Shown here piece after piece: positions 1 to 8,802 of a DNA stretch of 64,000 bases (positions are counted from its first letter, which is position 1; every line of letters begins with the position of its first letter). This DNA comes from Mesorhizobium sp. CAU 1732 (GTDB lineage: Bacteria > Pseudomonadota > Alphaproteobacteria > Rhizobiales > Rhizobiaceae), in contig NZ_JBDQQR010000001.1 in NCBI RefSeq assembly GCF_039888675.1, positions 1,674,001 to 1,738,000 of the forward strand, given 5' to 3'. A program made the position numbers and the translations under genes. The notes beneath the pieces are model-generated. The model did not search any database. It saw only the letters and a list, made by a program, of their open reading frames with translations, and was not told the origin of the DNA.

Positions 1-1793
1 CCCGCGTCGGTGGTGAGCTTGGCGGGCGTATAGGCAAGGCCGGCCTTTCGCGCCATGTCCCGCGCGGTTCCCGGCATCAATTGCAGGATGCCGAGTGCGC
101 CGACGCCCGAGCGCGCGCCGACATTGAACTCGCTCTCCTGCCGCGCGATCGCATAGGCAAGCGCCTTTCCGGCGCCCGATATGTTGGCGTTTGCGGGGAT
201 CGCGCCGACGGGATGGGCGAGCGATCCGACATCGAGGCCGCGTGCGGCAGCCCATTTGCCGACACGCAGCGCAAGGAAGTGATTGCCACGGCTCTCGGCC
301 ATCGCCGCGAGCATGGCAAGTTCGCCGGGGCTTTTCAGATTCTGCGCCAGCGCCCGATAGAGTGCATCGGCGCGGTTTTCGTGACCTGCCTGCTCGAGAT
401 ATTTGATCGCCTGCACGGCCTCGCGGCGCTCGAACGCGGCGCGTTCCGCATCGCTTGCCGATGGCGAGGTGGTGGAGAGCGTGTTGCGGCCGAGTTTTGC
501 GGCGGCAAGCTGGCCGTAAAAAGCGGTGCCGTAGGATGCCGCGCGCTCGAACAGCGCATTCGCATCACCCGGACCACCGGATTCGGCTGCGCGCCCGAGC
601 CAGTAATAGGCGCGGGACAGCGATATCGGGCCTTCCGCGATCTCGGCGATGCGGGCGAAGTGGCGGGCACCGGTCACGGGGTCGCCCTTGCCGCGATAGG
701 CGTACCATCCGGCGTGAAACTCGGCGTCCACGGCGAGCGCCGGGCTTTCGGCGGCATGGGCTGCCGCGAGCGTGTAGGCGGTGTCGACGTCGCCGAGGTC
801 GAGCAGTTCGCGCGACAAAACGCGCCGCTCCACCCACCACGCATCCGGGTCGACCAGCTTGGCCGCTTCCTTCGGCGCCTTGAGCATGATGTCGGCGGCT
901 TCGCGATACTTTCCGGTACGGCGAAGCTGGCGCGATTCGGCGAAGGTATAAAGTGCGGAGCGCTGGTCTTCGGGCACAGCGGCCAGCAATTTGACCGCTT
1001 CCTTGGCATCGCGCGAGACAGCCGCGACGGCTTTTGCCAGTTCAGTCGCGCCGGCGAGTTTTGCCACGCGCTCGGCGGATGCGAGGCGGTCGGCGTAGAG
1101 CATGCGCTCCATGCGGAACCGGTGGTCGGCTCTCGGAATGACGCCGCCGAACTCGCGGATGATCGCAGCTTCGTCCTTCGCGTCGAGCCGTTGCATTCGC
1201 CAATAAGGCGCCAGGAGCGCCCGCGCCGCATCGGCATCGCCGACAGCGAGGTGGGCACGCGCCAGCAGGATGGTGCCTTCGGTCGTCTGCGGCTTGGATG
1301 GGCCGAACGCGTCGAGGACGATTCGTGGACCGGGATCCTCGCGATAGAGCGCGCGCTCGGAATTGACCCGCAGCGTCGAAATGCCCGGCCAGCCGGTCAA
1401 CTCGCGCGCGGCTGCGGTGATCTCGCCGCTCGTAACGTCGGCCCCGCCCTGGGTCGCGATGGCCCAGGTCAGGATCTTGCGATCGAGCGACGTTTTCGGG
1501 AGGTTGTTGCGAACGAGGCGCGCTTGCGCCAGATCGTTGGCCGAAAGCGCGTCGAGCCCACTTTTGAGCTTGGAGATACTGCCTGTCGTCGCAAGGTCGG
1601 CGGCCATGCGGGGCGCCGTGGCGGCCAGCACCGAGCCGGTCTTCAGGGCGCTGTCGATCGCAGAGCCGGCAGGCGATTGCGGGCGCGCGAAGGGCAGGGG
1701 CACGATCTCGGGCAGCGCGGCGTTGGCCAGCGCGAAACCGGGCGTCAGAAGCAGGGCGATGCCGGCAAGCGCGACACGGCTGGTTGAGAGCAT
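1..1793 (-). CDS. slt: Soluble lytic murein transglycosylase, 3' end cut by window edge
   Basis: Predicted periplasmic enzyme that cleaves the MurNAc-GlcNAc bond of peptidoglycan to give 1,6-anhydro products. About 597 residues are visible. Translation starts at an ATG at 1793 and opens with a signal peptide (short polar start, hydrophobic stretch around residues 7-22, AxA-like cleavage region near ALANA). A long helical, Ala/Arg/Glu-rich region follows, as in the superhelical part of Slt70 proteins. From about residue 545 the SLT catalytic domain begins with ARQESEFN, whose Glu (about residue 552) is the expected catalytic acid, followed by GALGILQLMPGTA. The stop codon lies outside the window. 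It is divergent from dapA. The family call is firm; the exact subfamily is not certain. Confidence 0.9.
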   Translation of the reverse strand, partial: MLSTSRVALAGIALLLTPGFALANAALPEIVPLPFARPQSPAGSAIDSALKTGSVLAATAPRMAADLATTGSISKLKSGLDALSANDLAQARLVRNNLPKTSLDRKILTWAIATQGGADVTSGEITAAARELTGWPGISTLRVNSERALYREDPGPRIVLDAFGPSKPQTTEGTILLARAHLAVGDADAARALLAPYWRMQRLDAKDEAAIIREFGGVIPRADHRFRMERMLYADRLASAERVAKLAGATELAKAVAAVSRDAKEAVKLLAAVPEDQRSALYTFAESRQLRRTGKYREAADIMLKAPKEAAKLVDPDAWWVERRVLSRELLDLGDVDTAYTLAAAHAAESPALAVDAEFHAGWYAYRGKGDPVTGARHFARIAEIAEGPISLSRAYYWLGRAAESGGPGDANALFERAASYGTAFYGQLAAAKLGRNTLSTTSPSASDAERAAFERREAVQAIKYLEQAGHENRADALYRALAQNLKSPGELAMLAAMAESRGNHFLALRVGKWAAARGLDVGSLAHPVGAIPANANISGAGKALAYAIARQESEFNVGARSGVGALGILQLMPGTARDMARKAGLAYTPAKLTTDA

Positions 1794-1954
1794 TGGCTGT
1801 CTATCCCTTGTGCAGGAATGGTACGAACGGGATGGGCATGCTGCAAGCCTGGAACAGGCTGGTGAAGATAGAGTAAACGAAAGGTTATCGTCGCGCTTCC
1901 GGCGCTCCGGGCTGGCCCACGCGAAGCCGTTCCGTTAGCCAGTTTCGGCTGCGT

Positions 1955-1983
1955 CTTGCCGCATGGAAGTGTCAAGACTATGG
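1955..1983 (+). promoter_or_regulatory. Candidate sigma-70 promoter for dapA
   Basis: CTTGCC at 1955-1960 and CTATGG at 1978-1983 are separated by 17 bases. The -35 resembles the alphaproteobacterial CTTGAC preference; the -10 is only fair. It sits about 80 bases upstream of the dapA ATG in the slt-dapA divergent gap. Sequence-only inference. Confidence 0.35.
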
Positions 1984-2064
1984 TGCGCGACCGCGCGCTG
2001 GGCTAGAAGCCCGCGTGTCGTATCATCACGCCGTGCTACAGGCCGGCATCCAGGAGTTCGCATC

Positions 2065-2946
2065 ATGTTCAGAGGGTCACTTACTGCGCTCGTCACGCCG
2101 TTCACGCGCGATGGCGCCCTCGACAAAGATGCGTTCCGGGCTCTCGTCGAATGGCAGATCAAGGAAGGCACGAGCGGGCTCGTTCCCGTCGGCACGACCG
2201 GTGAATCGCCGACGCTCAGCCACGCCGAGCATCGCGAAGTCGTGAAGATCTGCGTCGAGGTTGCGGCCGGCCGGGTTCCGGTCATCGCGGGCGCCGGCTC
2301 GAACAACACCGCCGAAGCGATCGAACTGGTGAAGCATGCCGAAGCCGTCGGCGCGGATGCGGTTCTCGTGGTGACACCGTATTACAACAAGCCGACCCAG
2401 CGCGGTCTCTACGCGCATTTCGCAGCCGTCGCGCGGGCGACCAGCCTGCCGATCATCATCTACAACATCCCGCCCCGCTCGGTGATCGACATGACGCCGG
2501 AGACGATGGGACGCCTTGCAGCCGAGTTCAAGAACATCGTCGGCGTGAAGGATGCGACCGGCAAGGTCGAGCGCGTGTCGGAACAGCGCATCACCTGCGG
2601 CAAGGATTTCATCCAGCTTTCGGGCGAGGATGCGTCGGCACTGGGCTTCAACGCCCATGGCGGCGTCGGCGCGATCTCGGTCACGTCCAATGTCGCGCCG
2701 CGCCTGTGCGCCGAATTCCAGGAAGCGACGCTGAACGGCGACAAGGAGAAGGCGATCGAGCTTCAGGATCGGCTGATGCCGCTTCACAAGGCGATCTTCA
2801 TCGAGCCGGGCGTATCGGGTTCCAAGTATGCGCTGTCGCGCCTGGGGAAGATCGAAAACCATGTGCGTTCGCCGCTCGTCACCGTGGAAAGCGCGACGGC
2901 CGAACGCATCGACGCCGCGCTGATCCATGCGGGGCTATTGAACTGA
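2065..2946 (+). CDS. dapA: 4-hydroxy-tetrahydrodipicolinate synthase
   Basis: Condenses pyruvate with aspartate semialdehyde, the first committed step of the diaminopimelate/lysine pathway, in the cytoplasm. The 293-residue length matches the family. Visible motifs are the GTTGES substrate-binding loop near residue 43, YNIPPR with the active-site Tyr near residue 133, and VGVKDATG with the Schiff-base Lys near residue 161. The ATG at 2065 is chosen because CAGGAG lies about 8 bases upstream and the protein then starts with the usual [13 protein letters not shown]. An in-frame ATG at 1963 would add 34 residues unlike the family. smpB follows after 25 bases, so they are probably co-transcribed. 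DAP supply links loosely to the neighbouring cell-wall enzyme slt. Confidence 0.97.
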   Translation: MFRGSLTALVTPFTRDGALDKDAFRALVEWQIKEGTSGLVPVGTTGESPTLSHAEHREVVKICVEVAAGRVPVIAGAGSNNTAEAIELVKHAEAVGADAVLVVTPYYNKPTQRGLYAHFAAVARATSLPIIIYNIPPRSVIDMTPETMGRLAAEFKNIVGVKDATGKVERVSEQRITCGKDFIQLSGEDASALGFNAHGGVGAISVTSNVAPRLCAEFQEATLNGDKEKAIELQDRLMPLHKAIFIEPGVSGSKYALSRLGKIENHVRSPLVTVESATAERIDAALIHAGLLN

Positions 2947-2971
2947 CGCGCCTCGGGCGCGTTTGGGCGAC

Positions 2972-3445
2972 ATGAACAAGAAATCAGATCCGAACAACAA
3001 GGTTGCGGCTGAAAACCGCAAGGCACGCTTTTCCTTCGAGGTGATCGACACCTACGAGGCGGGCATCGTGCTGACCGGCACCGAAGTGAAGTCGCTGCGC
3101 GAAGGCCATGCGAACATCCAGGAGAGCTATGCCTCGGTCGAGGGTGGCGAGATCTGGCTGATCAACTCCTATCTGCCGGAATATCTCCAGGGCAATCGCT
3201 TCAACCACGAGCCGCGCCGCCGCCGCAAACTTCTTCTGAACAAGAAGGAGATGGCAAAGCTTGCGCAGTCGGTCGATCGCGAAGGCATGACCATGGTGCC
3301 GTTGAAGATTTACTTCAACGATCAGGGACGCGCCAAGCTTCTGCTCGCGATCGCCCGCGGCAAGAAATTGCACGACAAGCGCGAGACCGAGAAGAAGCGC
3401 GATTGGGCGCGCGAAAAGGGCCGGCTCCTCAAGGAGCGCGGTTAG
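2972..3445 (+). CDS. smpB: SsrA-binding protein SmpB
   Basis: Partner of tmRNA in trans-translation; it delivers tmRNA to stalled ribosomes. The 157-residue length is typical. Characteristic segments include NRKARFSF, an [15 protein letters not shown] stretch, and the conserved [19 protein letters not shown] region, followed by a basic C-terminal tail ([17 protein letters not shown]) that in known SmpB enters the mRNA channel. The ATG at 2972 gives the usual MNKK start; a TTG nine bases upstream is possible but less likely. Closely follows dapA. The tmRNA gene itself is not in this window as far as I can see. Confidence 0.97.
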   Translation: MNKKSDPNNKVAAENRKARFSFEVIDTYEAGIVLTGTEVKSLREGHANIQESYASVEGGEIWLINSYLPEYLQGNRFNHEPRRRRKLLLNKKEMAKLAQSVDREGMTMVPLKIYFNDQGRAKLLLAIARGKKLHDKRETEKKRDWAREKGRLLKERG

Positions 3446-3709
3446 GTTCCACGAACCGCACCGATCGCGTTTCCCCAGACGTTTCTCCGACCAAATTCAT
3501 ATCTTGCCCGCGATCTACCTCGAATAGTTGCGGTCAATTGACGCTTTACATGAATGCGGCCAGTTGACAGGCCGAAGCGTGTGGGCGGACACTTCGTGTG
3601 AGTGGTCTGACGAGGCTCCTTCTTTCGAAACTGCATAAGAACCGGGCATGCGGGGTAGCATAGCTGTCGGGCGACCGTTCGCCCGGCATTGCAGCTCGTG
3701 GAGCTTACG

Positions 3710-4579
3710 ATGGTCGGCGTTTCACAAAGCGCGGCGCGTGAGGAGAGTTTCAGCAGCCCCAAGGGGCTCAGAATCGTCTTTCGCTCGTGGCATCCCCAGA
3801 CGCAGCCGCGCGCGGTCGTTGCGATATGCCACGGGTTCAACTCGCATGGCGGGCAATATGCCGGCGTCGCGGAGGAGTTCGCAGCCAACGGCTTTGCCGT
3901 CTATGCCGTCGACCTGCGGGGCAGGGGCAAGTCGGAGGGCGAACGCTTCTACGTCGATCATGTCTCGGAATACACCGACGATCTCGGCACGCTGATATCG
4001 CTCGCAAAGTCGCGGGAGCCGGGACTGCCGATATTCCTCCTCGGGCACAGTGCGGGCGGCGTGATCTCCTGCACCTATGCGCTCGATCATCAGTCGGAAC
4101 TGGCCGGGCTGATCTGCGAGAGCTTCGCCTACAAGGTGCCTGCGCCCGACATTGTGTTGAGCCTCCTGAAAGGACTGAGCGCGGTTGCACCGAGGCTTCA
4201 GGTCTTCACGCTGAGGAACAAGGACTTTTCGCGCGATCCCGTAGCGGTGCGTACGCTGGATAATGATCCGCTGATCGCAGGGGAATCACAGCCCGCAAAG
4301 ACGGTCGCCGCCTTGGCGCGCGCCGACGAGACCCTGAAGGTCTCGTTCCCGAAGATCACGCTTCCGATTCTCATCCTTCACGGCACCGAAGACAAGGCGA
4401 CGGTGCCGGCGGGCAGCCAGTTCTTCTACGACACCGCCGGATCGAAGGATAAGACGCTCAAACTCTACAAGGGCCACTATCACGACCTCCTGAACGACTA
4501 CGGCAAGGAGGACGTGATGGCCGATATCGTGGGCTGGATCGAGGATCGATTGCCACGCGCCGCAACGGGCCCCTTCTAA
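3710..4579 (+). CDS. Alpha/beta hydrolase, monoacylglycerol-lipase-like
   Basis: Predicted serine hydrolase of the Hydrolase_4 / monoglyceride lipase type, 289 residues. The N-terminal part has the HGFNSHG oxyanion-region motif. The nucleophile elbow is GHSAGG (around residue 115), the acid is probably the Asp in LHGTEDKATVP, and the catalytic His lies in GHYHDLLND near the C-terminus. No signal peptide is evident, so it is probably cytoplasmic. ATG 3710 is preferred because GGAG lies 6 bases upstream; a TTG at 3689 is an in-frame alternative. It stands alone, about 260 bases after smpB, and its substrate cannot be read from context. Acyl glycerols or other carboxylic esters are plausible. 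Confidence 0.85.
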   Translation: MVGVSQSAAREESFSSPKGLRIVFRSWHPQTQPRAVVAICHGFNSHGGQYAGVAEEFAANGFAVYAVDLRGRGKSEGERFYVDHVSEYTDDLGTLISLAKSREPGLPIFLLGHSAGGVISCTYALDHQSELAGLICESFAYKVPAPDIVLSLLKGLSAVAPRLQVFTLRNKDFSRDPVAVRTLDNDPLIAGESQPAKTVAALARADETLKVSFPKITLPILILHGTEDKATVPAGSQFFYDTAGSKDKTLKLYKGHYHDLLNDYGKEDVMADIVGWIEDRLPRAATGPF

Positions 4580-4811
4580 TTTAGGATGGGCTGCCTGCCG
4601 GCGGTCGAAGGTCGCATCCAACGCCTAGGGTGGATCTGGCAAACCGAACCTTGGCCCGCGAGACGGCATAGCCATCAAAAATGAATTCTCGCCGCTTATC
4701 ATAAGCCACCAATATGCGATTGCGGGTGGCGTAAGGGGGTGGAAATGGGCACCTCTCGCAGAGATGCCCAACAGTATGGAAATCCACGAGGATCAAGCAG
4801 GCATTTCGACC

Positions 4812-6479
4812 TTAGGGGCGTGTGCCATCGCTATTGTAGACCTCTACACCATCAACATACGTTGAAACGGCGCGTAAATTCTCGATTTCGTCCTCTTCAA
4901 TAGCGAGATAATCGTCAGAGATAATAACGAAATCCGCGAATTTCCCAGGCTCAATCGATCCTTTAAGCTTTTCCTCTCCAGTCATCTTGGCATAGTTTAT
5001 TGTCAAAAGCTTCAGTGCATCCTCGCGAGATATAGCTTCGTCCTCGCCATAGACGCCGTCACTAATGGTGTCTCGAGAGATAAAGTGGTACAGGACCCAA
5101 AATGGGTTTACTGGGATGACTGCCGAATCAGTACCTCCAACAACCAGAAATCCTTCTTCAAGGTACGTCTTGAGGGGCGTTACATGGTTTGCTCGTTCAT
5201 CACCCCAGTATCCATGCAGTGTTGGGGCAGCCAAATACAAATGGTTTTGAACAGAGAGCTGAAGGTTCAGGTCTCTCGCTCTCGGGTACTGATCCGGTCG
5301 ACTTACAAATGCGTGCTCGATAGCCCATCCGCGGTCCAATATAGAGCGCTGCTTATTGGTCTCTTCGTAGCCGTCCAGAATTTGGTCCAGTGCGGCATCG
5401 CCCACGCCATGTACTGTGACGCGCCACCCTCCATCGTTCCACGCGGACACCTGCTGATTGAAATCCTCTTGGCTCAGAAGCTGCAATCCGAAGTACGTGC
5501 CCCCATTTCCACGCGGCTCTTCGTAGGCTTTGGTCATATGACCGCCCTCGAAGCCTCCGTCCACGCCCATCTTGATGCCCCAGACTCGGACCCATTCGTC
5601 ACCCTCGTCGGGCGTGATATTCTCCTGCCCAAGCGTCTCGGGGGTAACGTTTCTAAAGAGAACGCTATACCTCACAGATGTCCTGTCGGTATCACGCAAC
5701 TCAATGAGTTGGCGGTAGTGCGAGACGGTCGTTCCAGGAATGCGAACACTGGTCAGGCCGTATGAATTCATGACCTTTTGTTCCGCCAGCAGATCGTCAA
5801 GTGTCTGCGGCTGGGATGGGGGCAGCGGCACCAAGGTCCGCGCATTGTTGGTGACCTCGCCTGTGAGTTCTCCACGATCATTTTTGGGGAGCGAACCACC
5901 CGCCGGAACCGGCGTGTCTTTCGTGATGCCCCACTTATCCAGCGCCGCATGATTCAGGAAGTAACTGTGACCACCTCGCCTGATAACCAGAGGGATGCCA
6001 GGCGCTGCTTCTTCCAGTTGGTCCGCTGTCGGGGTAACTTGCTCGCTAAGCTGTGCTTCGTGCCAATCGTTATTAGAAACTAGAATGTCGTCTGGCCCCG
6101 CCTCTTTGGCGGCCGCAGCGACCTGCGCCAAAAATTCTTCCATTGAACGTGTTTGCGACAGATCGATACCCGGTCCCCCGCCAACGGAATGAAGGTGCCC
6201 ATCGCTCAGGCCAGGGATTACGGTCTGGCCGTCCAGATCGGTCACGTGGGTATCGTCGCCGGCCATCTCCTGGATAGCAGCACTCGTTCCCACCGCTAAA
6301 ATTTTTCCATCCTTTACGGCGAATGCCTCCGCGACTGAGAAATCTGCGTCGACGGTGATGATCCTTCCGTTGTGAAAAATTGCGTCAGCCACATCCGCCG
6401 ATTGAGCTATCGCAAAATGCGCGCACGAGAATGTTAGGGCTGTGGCGATTCCACCAAGTCGCAAAGCTTTGCCGATCAT
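4812..6479 (-). CDS. Exported amidohydrolase, YtcJ-like (amidohydrolase 3 family)
   Basis: Metal-dependent hydrolase of 555 residues. Residues 1-26 form a signal peptide (MIGKALRLGG, hydrophobic core, AIAQ), suggesting a periplasmic location. The body is YtcJ-like: an N-terminal beta-sandwich strand (IFHNGRIITVD), the metal motif GLSDGHLH, an HSYFLNHAALDKWGI stretch, VHGVGDAALD, IEHAF and a C-terminal GTDSAV motif. ATG 6479 is supported by a GGGGAAGAG Shine-Dalgarno; an upstream ATG at 6515 would spoil the signal peptide. Codon use is clearly more AT-rich than the neighbours, and its position between smpB/hydrolase and the udg pair suggests acquisition. Substrate unknown; relatives act on N-substituted amino acids or cyclic amides. 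Confidence 0.85.
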   Translation of the reverse strand: MIGKALRLGGIATALTFSCAHFAIAQSADVADAIFHNGRIITVDADFSVAEAFAVKDGKILAVGTSAAIQEMAGDDTHVTDLDGQTVIPGLSDGHLHSVGGGPGIDLSQTRSMEEFLAQVAAAAKEAGPDDILVSNNDWHEAQLSEQVTPTADQLEEAAPGIPLVIRRGGHSYFLNHAALDKWGITKDTPVPAGGSLPKNDRGELTGEVTNNARTLVPLPPSQPQTLDDLLAEQKVMNSYGLTSVRIPGTTVSHYRQLIELRDTDRTSVRYSVLFRNVTPETLGQENITPDEGDEWVRVWGIKMGVDGGFEGGHMTKAYEEPRGNGGTYFGLQLLSQEDFNQQVSAWNDGGWRVTVHGVGDAALDQILDGYEETNKQRSILDRGWAIEHAFVSRPDQYPRARDLNLQLSVQNHLYLAAPTLHGYWGDERANHVTPLKTYLEEGFLVVGGTDSAVIPVNPFWVLYHFISRDTISDGVYGEDEAISREDALKLLTINYAKMTGEEKLKGSIEPGKFADFVIISDDYLAIEEDEIENLRAVSTYVDGVEVYNSDGTRP

Positions 6480-6669
6480 GCTCTTCCCCTCGAGTGTCAT
6501 TGAGACGTTACGCAAGGTAATTTAGGCTTCGATATTTTATATGTAAACCATCTTCCCGTGCTTGGTGGCTTTCAGGATGGATTGCAGGAGCTAACCCTTG
6601 CAAGCTAGCGCCTTGAAAACTGAGCTAAAACTCAAGGGGAAATGGGCATTCTTGAAGCGCCTGAGCACG

Positions 6670-6688
6670 GATGGGTTTTCAACCCATC
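6670..6688 (-). terminator. Hairpin just downstream of the glycosylase gene
   Basis: A perfect 8-bp inverted repeat with a 3-base loop (arms GATGGGTT and AACCCATC) begins 9 bases after the glycosylase stop codon. There is no U-tract on either strand, so it is at best a weak or Rho-assisted terminator or a 3'-end stabiliser. Confidence 0.3.
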
Positions 6689-6696
6689 ACGCTAAT

Positions 6697-7365
6697 TCAG
6701 GAACGCTCGTCGAGATAGGCGCGCACGTCGCGGAAGACCCTGACGAACATCTCTTCGGTGAGGCGGCCCGTGTTCGTGTTGTAGCGCGAGCAGTGGTAGC
6801 TGGAGAAAAGCCGCACCGGGCCCGCCTGGTGCTGCGCGCCATGGCCGAAGGGTAGGGCGGCGACGCGCTGGCCGAGCGCGCGAACGGTCGACTGGTGCGC
6901 GATCGTACCCAGCGTCACGATCGCCTCGAGCTTTGGGAAGCGCGCGATGGTCGGCTCGAGAAACGTCCGGCAGGTGTTGATCTCGGCGCCGACGGGTTTG
7001 TTTTCGGGCGGAACGCACCGCACCGCATTGGTAAGCGCCGTGGCGATGAGTTCGACCCCGTCGTCGGGGCGTGCCTGGAACGTGCCGCGCGAAAAGCCGA
7101 ACCGGTTGAGCGTCGCGTAGAGGAGGTCGCCGGCATAATCGCCGGTGAACGGGCGTCCGGTGCGGTTCGCGCCGCGAAGTCCCGGCGCAAGACCGACGAT
7201 CAGCAGTCGCACCGTCTCGTCGCCTTCTGTCGCGATGAATGTCGGCACCGGCGCGTTGAACCATGTGGGCTCGCGCTCGCGCCAGAGCGCGATGAAATCA
7301 TGCAGACGTGGACAAAGCGCGCAGTTGCGCGGCGGTTCAGGCCTTTCGGCCACTTCTGCATGCAT
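6697..7365 (-). CDS. Uracil-DNA glycosylase, family 5 (UdgB-like)
   Basis: Removes uracil, and in known family 5 enzymes other deaminated bases, from DNA to start base-excision repair. 222 residues. Motif A reads GLAPGLRGANRTGRPFTGD, diagnostic of family 5, which lacks the usual catalytic Asp/Asn. The second motif reads SYHCSRYNTNTGRLT, in place of the more familiar HPS form. Four Cys that could bind a 4Fe-4S cluster are visible: two in CALC near residues 16-19, one in RCVPPENKP and one in NTCRTF. The ATG at 7365 overlaps the NYN-gene stop (TGATG); a GTG three bases upstream is an alternative. Translational coupling to the nuclease gene is likely. Confidence 0.9.
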   Translation of the reverse strand: MHAEVAERPEPPRNCALCPRLHDFIALWREREPTWFNAPVPTFIATEGDETVRLLIVGLAPGLRGANRTGRPFTGDYAGDLLYATLNRFGFSRGTFQARPDDGVELIATALTNAVRCVPPENKPVGAEINTCRTFLEPTIARFPKLEAIVTLGTIAHQSTVRALGQRVAALPFGHGAQHQAGPVRLFSSYHCSRYNTNTGRLTEEMFVRVFRDVRAYLDERS

Positions 7366-7955
7366 CACAAATCGTCTTCGTCGTATTCGGGTTCTTGGTC
7401 GGGCTCGACCTTGCGAACGGGACGTTCGCTCGGCTCGCGCCCGATTTCGTTCTTCAGCGACATGAGATCGATGAAGTAGTCGGCCTGCCGGCGCAGATCG
7501 TCGGCGATCATCGGCGGCTGCGACGACATGGTCGAGACGACGGATACCTTGCGGCCCTTGCGCTGCAACGCCTCGACCAGCGTGCGGAAATCGCCGTCGC
7601 CGGAGAAGATGACATAGTGGTCGACATGCTCGATCAGTTCGAGCGCATCGACCGCCAACTCGATGTCCATATTCCCCTTGATCTTGCGGCGGCCGGCGGC
7701 ATCGGTGAATTCCTTGGCCGGCTTGGTCACGACCTTGTAGCCATTGTAGTCGAGCCAGTCGATCAGCGGCCTGATGGACGAGTATTCCTGATCCTCGATC
7801 AGCGCGGTGTAGTAGTACGCACGCAGCACATACCCCCGCTTGTGAAAGCTGGCCAGCAGCTTCCGGTAGTCGATATCGAAGCCGAGTGCCCGCGATGCCG
7901 CATAAAGGTTGGCTCCATCTATGAAGAGCGCTATCTTTTCCCTTGGGTCGAACAT
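7365..7955 (-). CDS. NYN-domain (LabA/DUF88-like) predicted ribonuclease
   Basis: Cytoplasmic PIN-like nuclease, 196 residues. The NYN fold is recognised by IALFIDGANLYAA at the N-terminus (first catalytic Asp), KGNMDIELAVDALE in the middle (paired acidic residues) and VIFSGDGDFRTLVEALQRKGRKVSVV (further catalytic Asp residues). The last about 25 residues are acidic and probably disordered (EPDQEPEYDEDDL). ATG 7955 has AAGGA eight bases upstream; an upstream ATG at 8018 lacks support. Its stop overlaps the start of the glycosylase gene. Family members act on RNA; the target here is unknown. Homologues are often called LabA-like or uncharacterised. Confidence 0.88.
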   Translation of the reverse strand: MFDPREKIALFIDGANLYAASRALGFDIDYRKLLASFHKRGYVLRAYYYTALIEDQEYSSIRPLIDWLDYNGYKVVTKPAKEFTDAAGRRKIKGNMDIELAVDALELIEHVDHYVIFSGDGDFRTLVEALQRKGRKVSVVSTMSSQPPMIADDLRRQADYFIDLMSLKNEIGREPSERPVRKVEPDQEPEYDEDDL

Positions 7956-8209
7956 GCTGAAAATCCTTGGGTGTTCAATGGGTCCGGTCGAAAAAGCCAG
8001 CCGGCGAAACCGCCGCAATCACCAAAGTCGTCAGTGTGTAATAGATCGAGATAACGACGATAACTCGACATTCCTAGTGCCGTTGCTTCAAATCACGCGA
8101 TTGCTATCGTCCCTGCCGGTGTCGAAAATTCTGTGCGGCGGAGGATCGTGTTCGGATCGGCATGCAACTTGCTAAGCAGGGGCGGGAGGCAAAATGGGGA
8201 TTCCTCGTC

Positions 8210-8782
8210 ATGCAAAACGCTACCGCAGTTCAACCTGAGGGCAATACCCTCTTTCCAATCGTTCTCTCCATCGTTGCGGCCGCTGCAACCGGTGTGCTCT
8301 GGGCCTATGCCAATCCGATCCAGCTCGTTCCGGGGGTGATCCAGTGGCGCATTTTCGCGTTTCTTCCGCCGCTGGTCGGCATACTGCTCGGCTGGAAGAG
8401 CGGCTTCATCTGCGGCTATCTCGGCACAATCGTCTGGTCGCTTCTGGCCGGCACCTTCATTCCCGCTCACTCGCTCATCGTCGATGGCATCATGGTGGGT
8501 CTTACCGGTCTGGTTCCGGGGCTGATGTTCGATCCTGCCAAGACACGTTTTGATCGCAATGCGCTGATCAAAATTGCGGCAGTCTGCCTCGTTGTTGGAC
8601 TTGTCATGGTCGTGTTCGTCTCGGCAAGCCTTGCCTATCTGGGCATCTTCCCGTTCTGGTGGGCCGTGATGTATCTGGGTCTCTCGGACATCGTCCCGAT
8701 GCTCATCGGCACGCCCCTCCTGGTGATTCCGGCGCTCAAGATTCTCAAAAGCGCGCACCCGGCGGGCTTCACGCGCTTCTGA
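8210..8782 (+). CDS. ECF transporter substrate-binding (S) component
   Basis: Small integral membrane protein of about 190 residues with five to six hydrophobic segments (roughly residues 14-36, 45-62, 66-84, 88-106, 120-143, 150-176). It fits the core-fold S components that bind a small molecule and dock on the EcfA/EcfT module. The assignment rests mainly on context: the next genes encode a fused A-A' ATPase and a T component. Residues differ enough from RibU, ThiT, BioY and similar families that I cannot name the substrate from sequence. The start is uncertain: ATG 8210 has GGGGA nine bases upstream, while ATG 8162 with GGA five bases upstream would add 16 residues. It is the first gene of the operon. 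Confidence 0.8.
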   Translation: MQNATAVQPEGNTLFPIVLSIVAAAATGVLWAYANPIQLVPGVIQWRIFAFLPPLVGILLGWKSGFICGYLGTIVWSLLAGTFIPAHSLIVDGIMVGLTGLVPGLMFDPAKTRFDRNALIKIAAVCLVVGLVMVVFVSASLAYLGIFPFWWAVMYLGLSDIVPMLIGTPLLVIPALKILKSAHPAGFTRF

Positions 8783-8802
8783 CAGATTGGCAAGGCAATA
8801 CA

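Noticed and set aside
81..1787. Long + strand open frame of 568 codons opposite slt
   Set aside because: Arg/Gly-rich composition typical of a GC-rich antisense shadow; the minus strand encodes a full lytic transglycosylase with signal peptide and SLT motifs.
4581..4796. 71-residue minus-strand ORF downstream of the amidohydrolase
   Set aside because: No recognisable family and no good Shine-Dalgarno. It could be a remnant that came with the low-GC islet, but it cannot be supported as a gene.
8020..8161. Possible vitamin or purine riboswitch before the ECF operon
   Set aside because: I looked for purine, thiamine, cobalamin and FMN aptamer cores and saw none of their conserved loops in this short gap.
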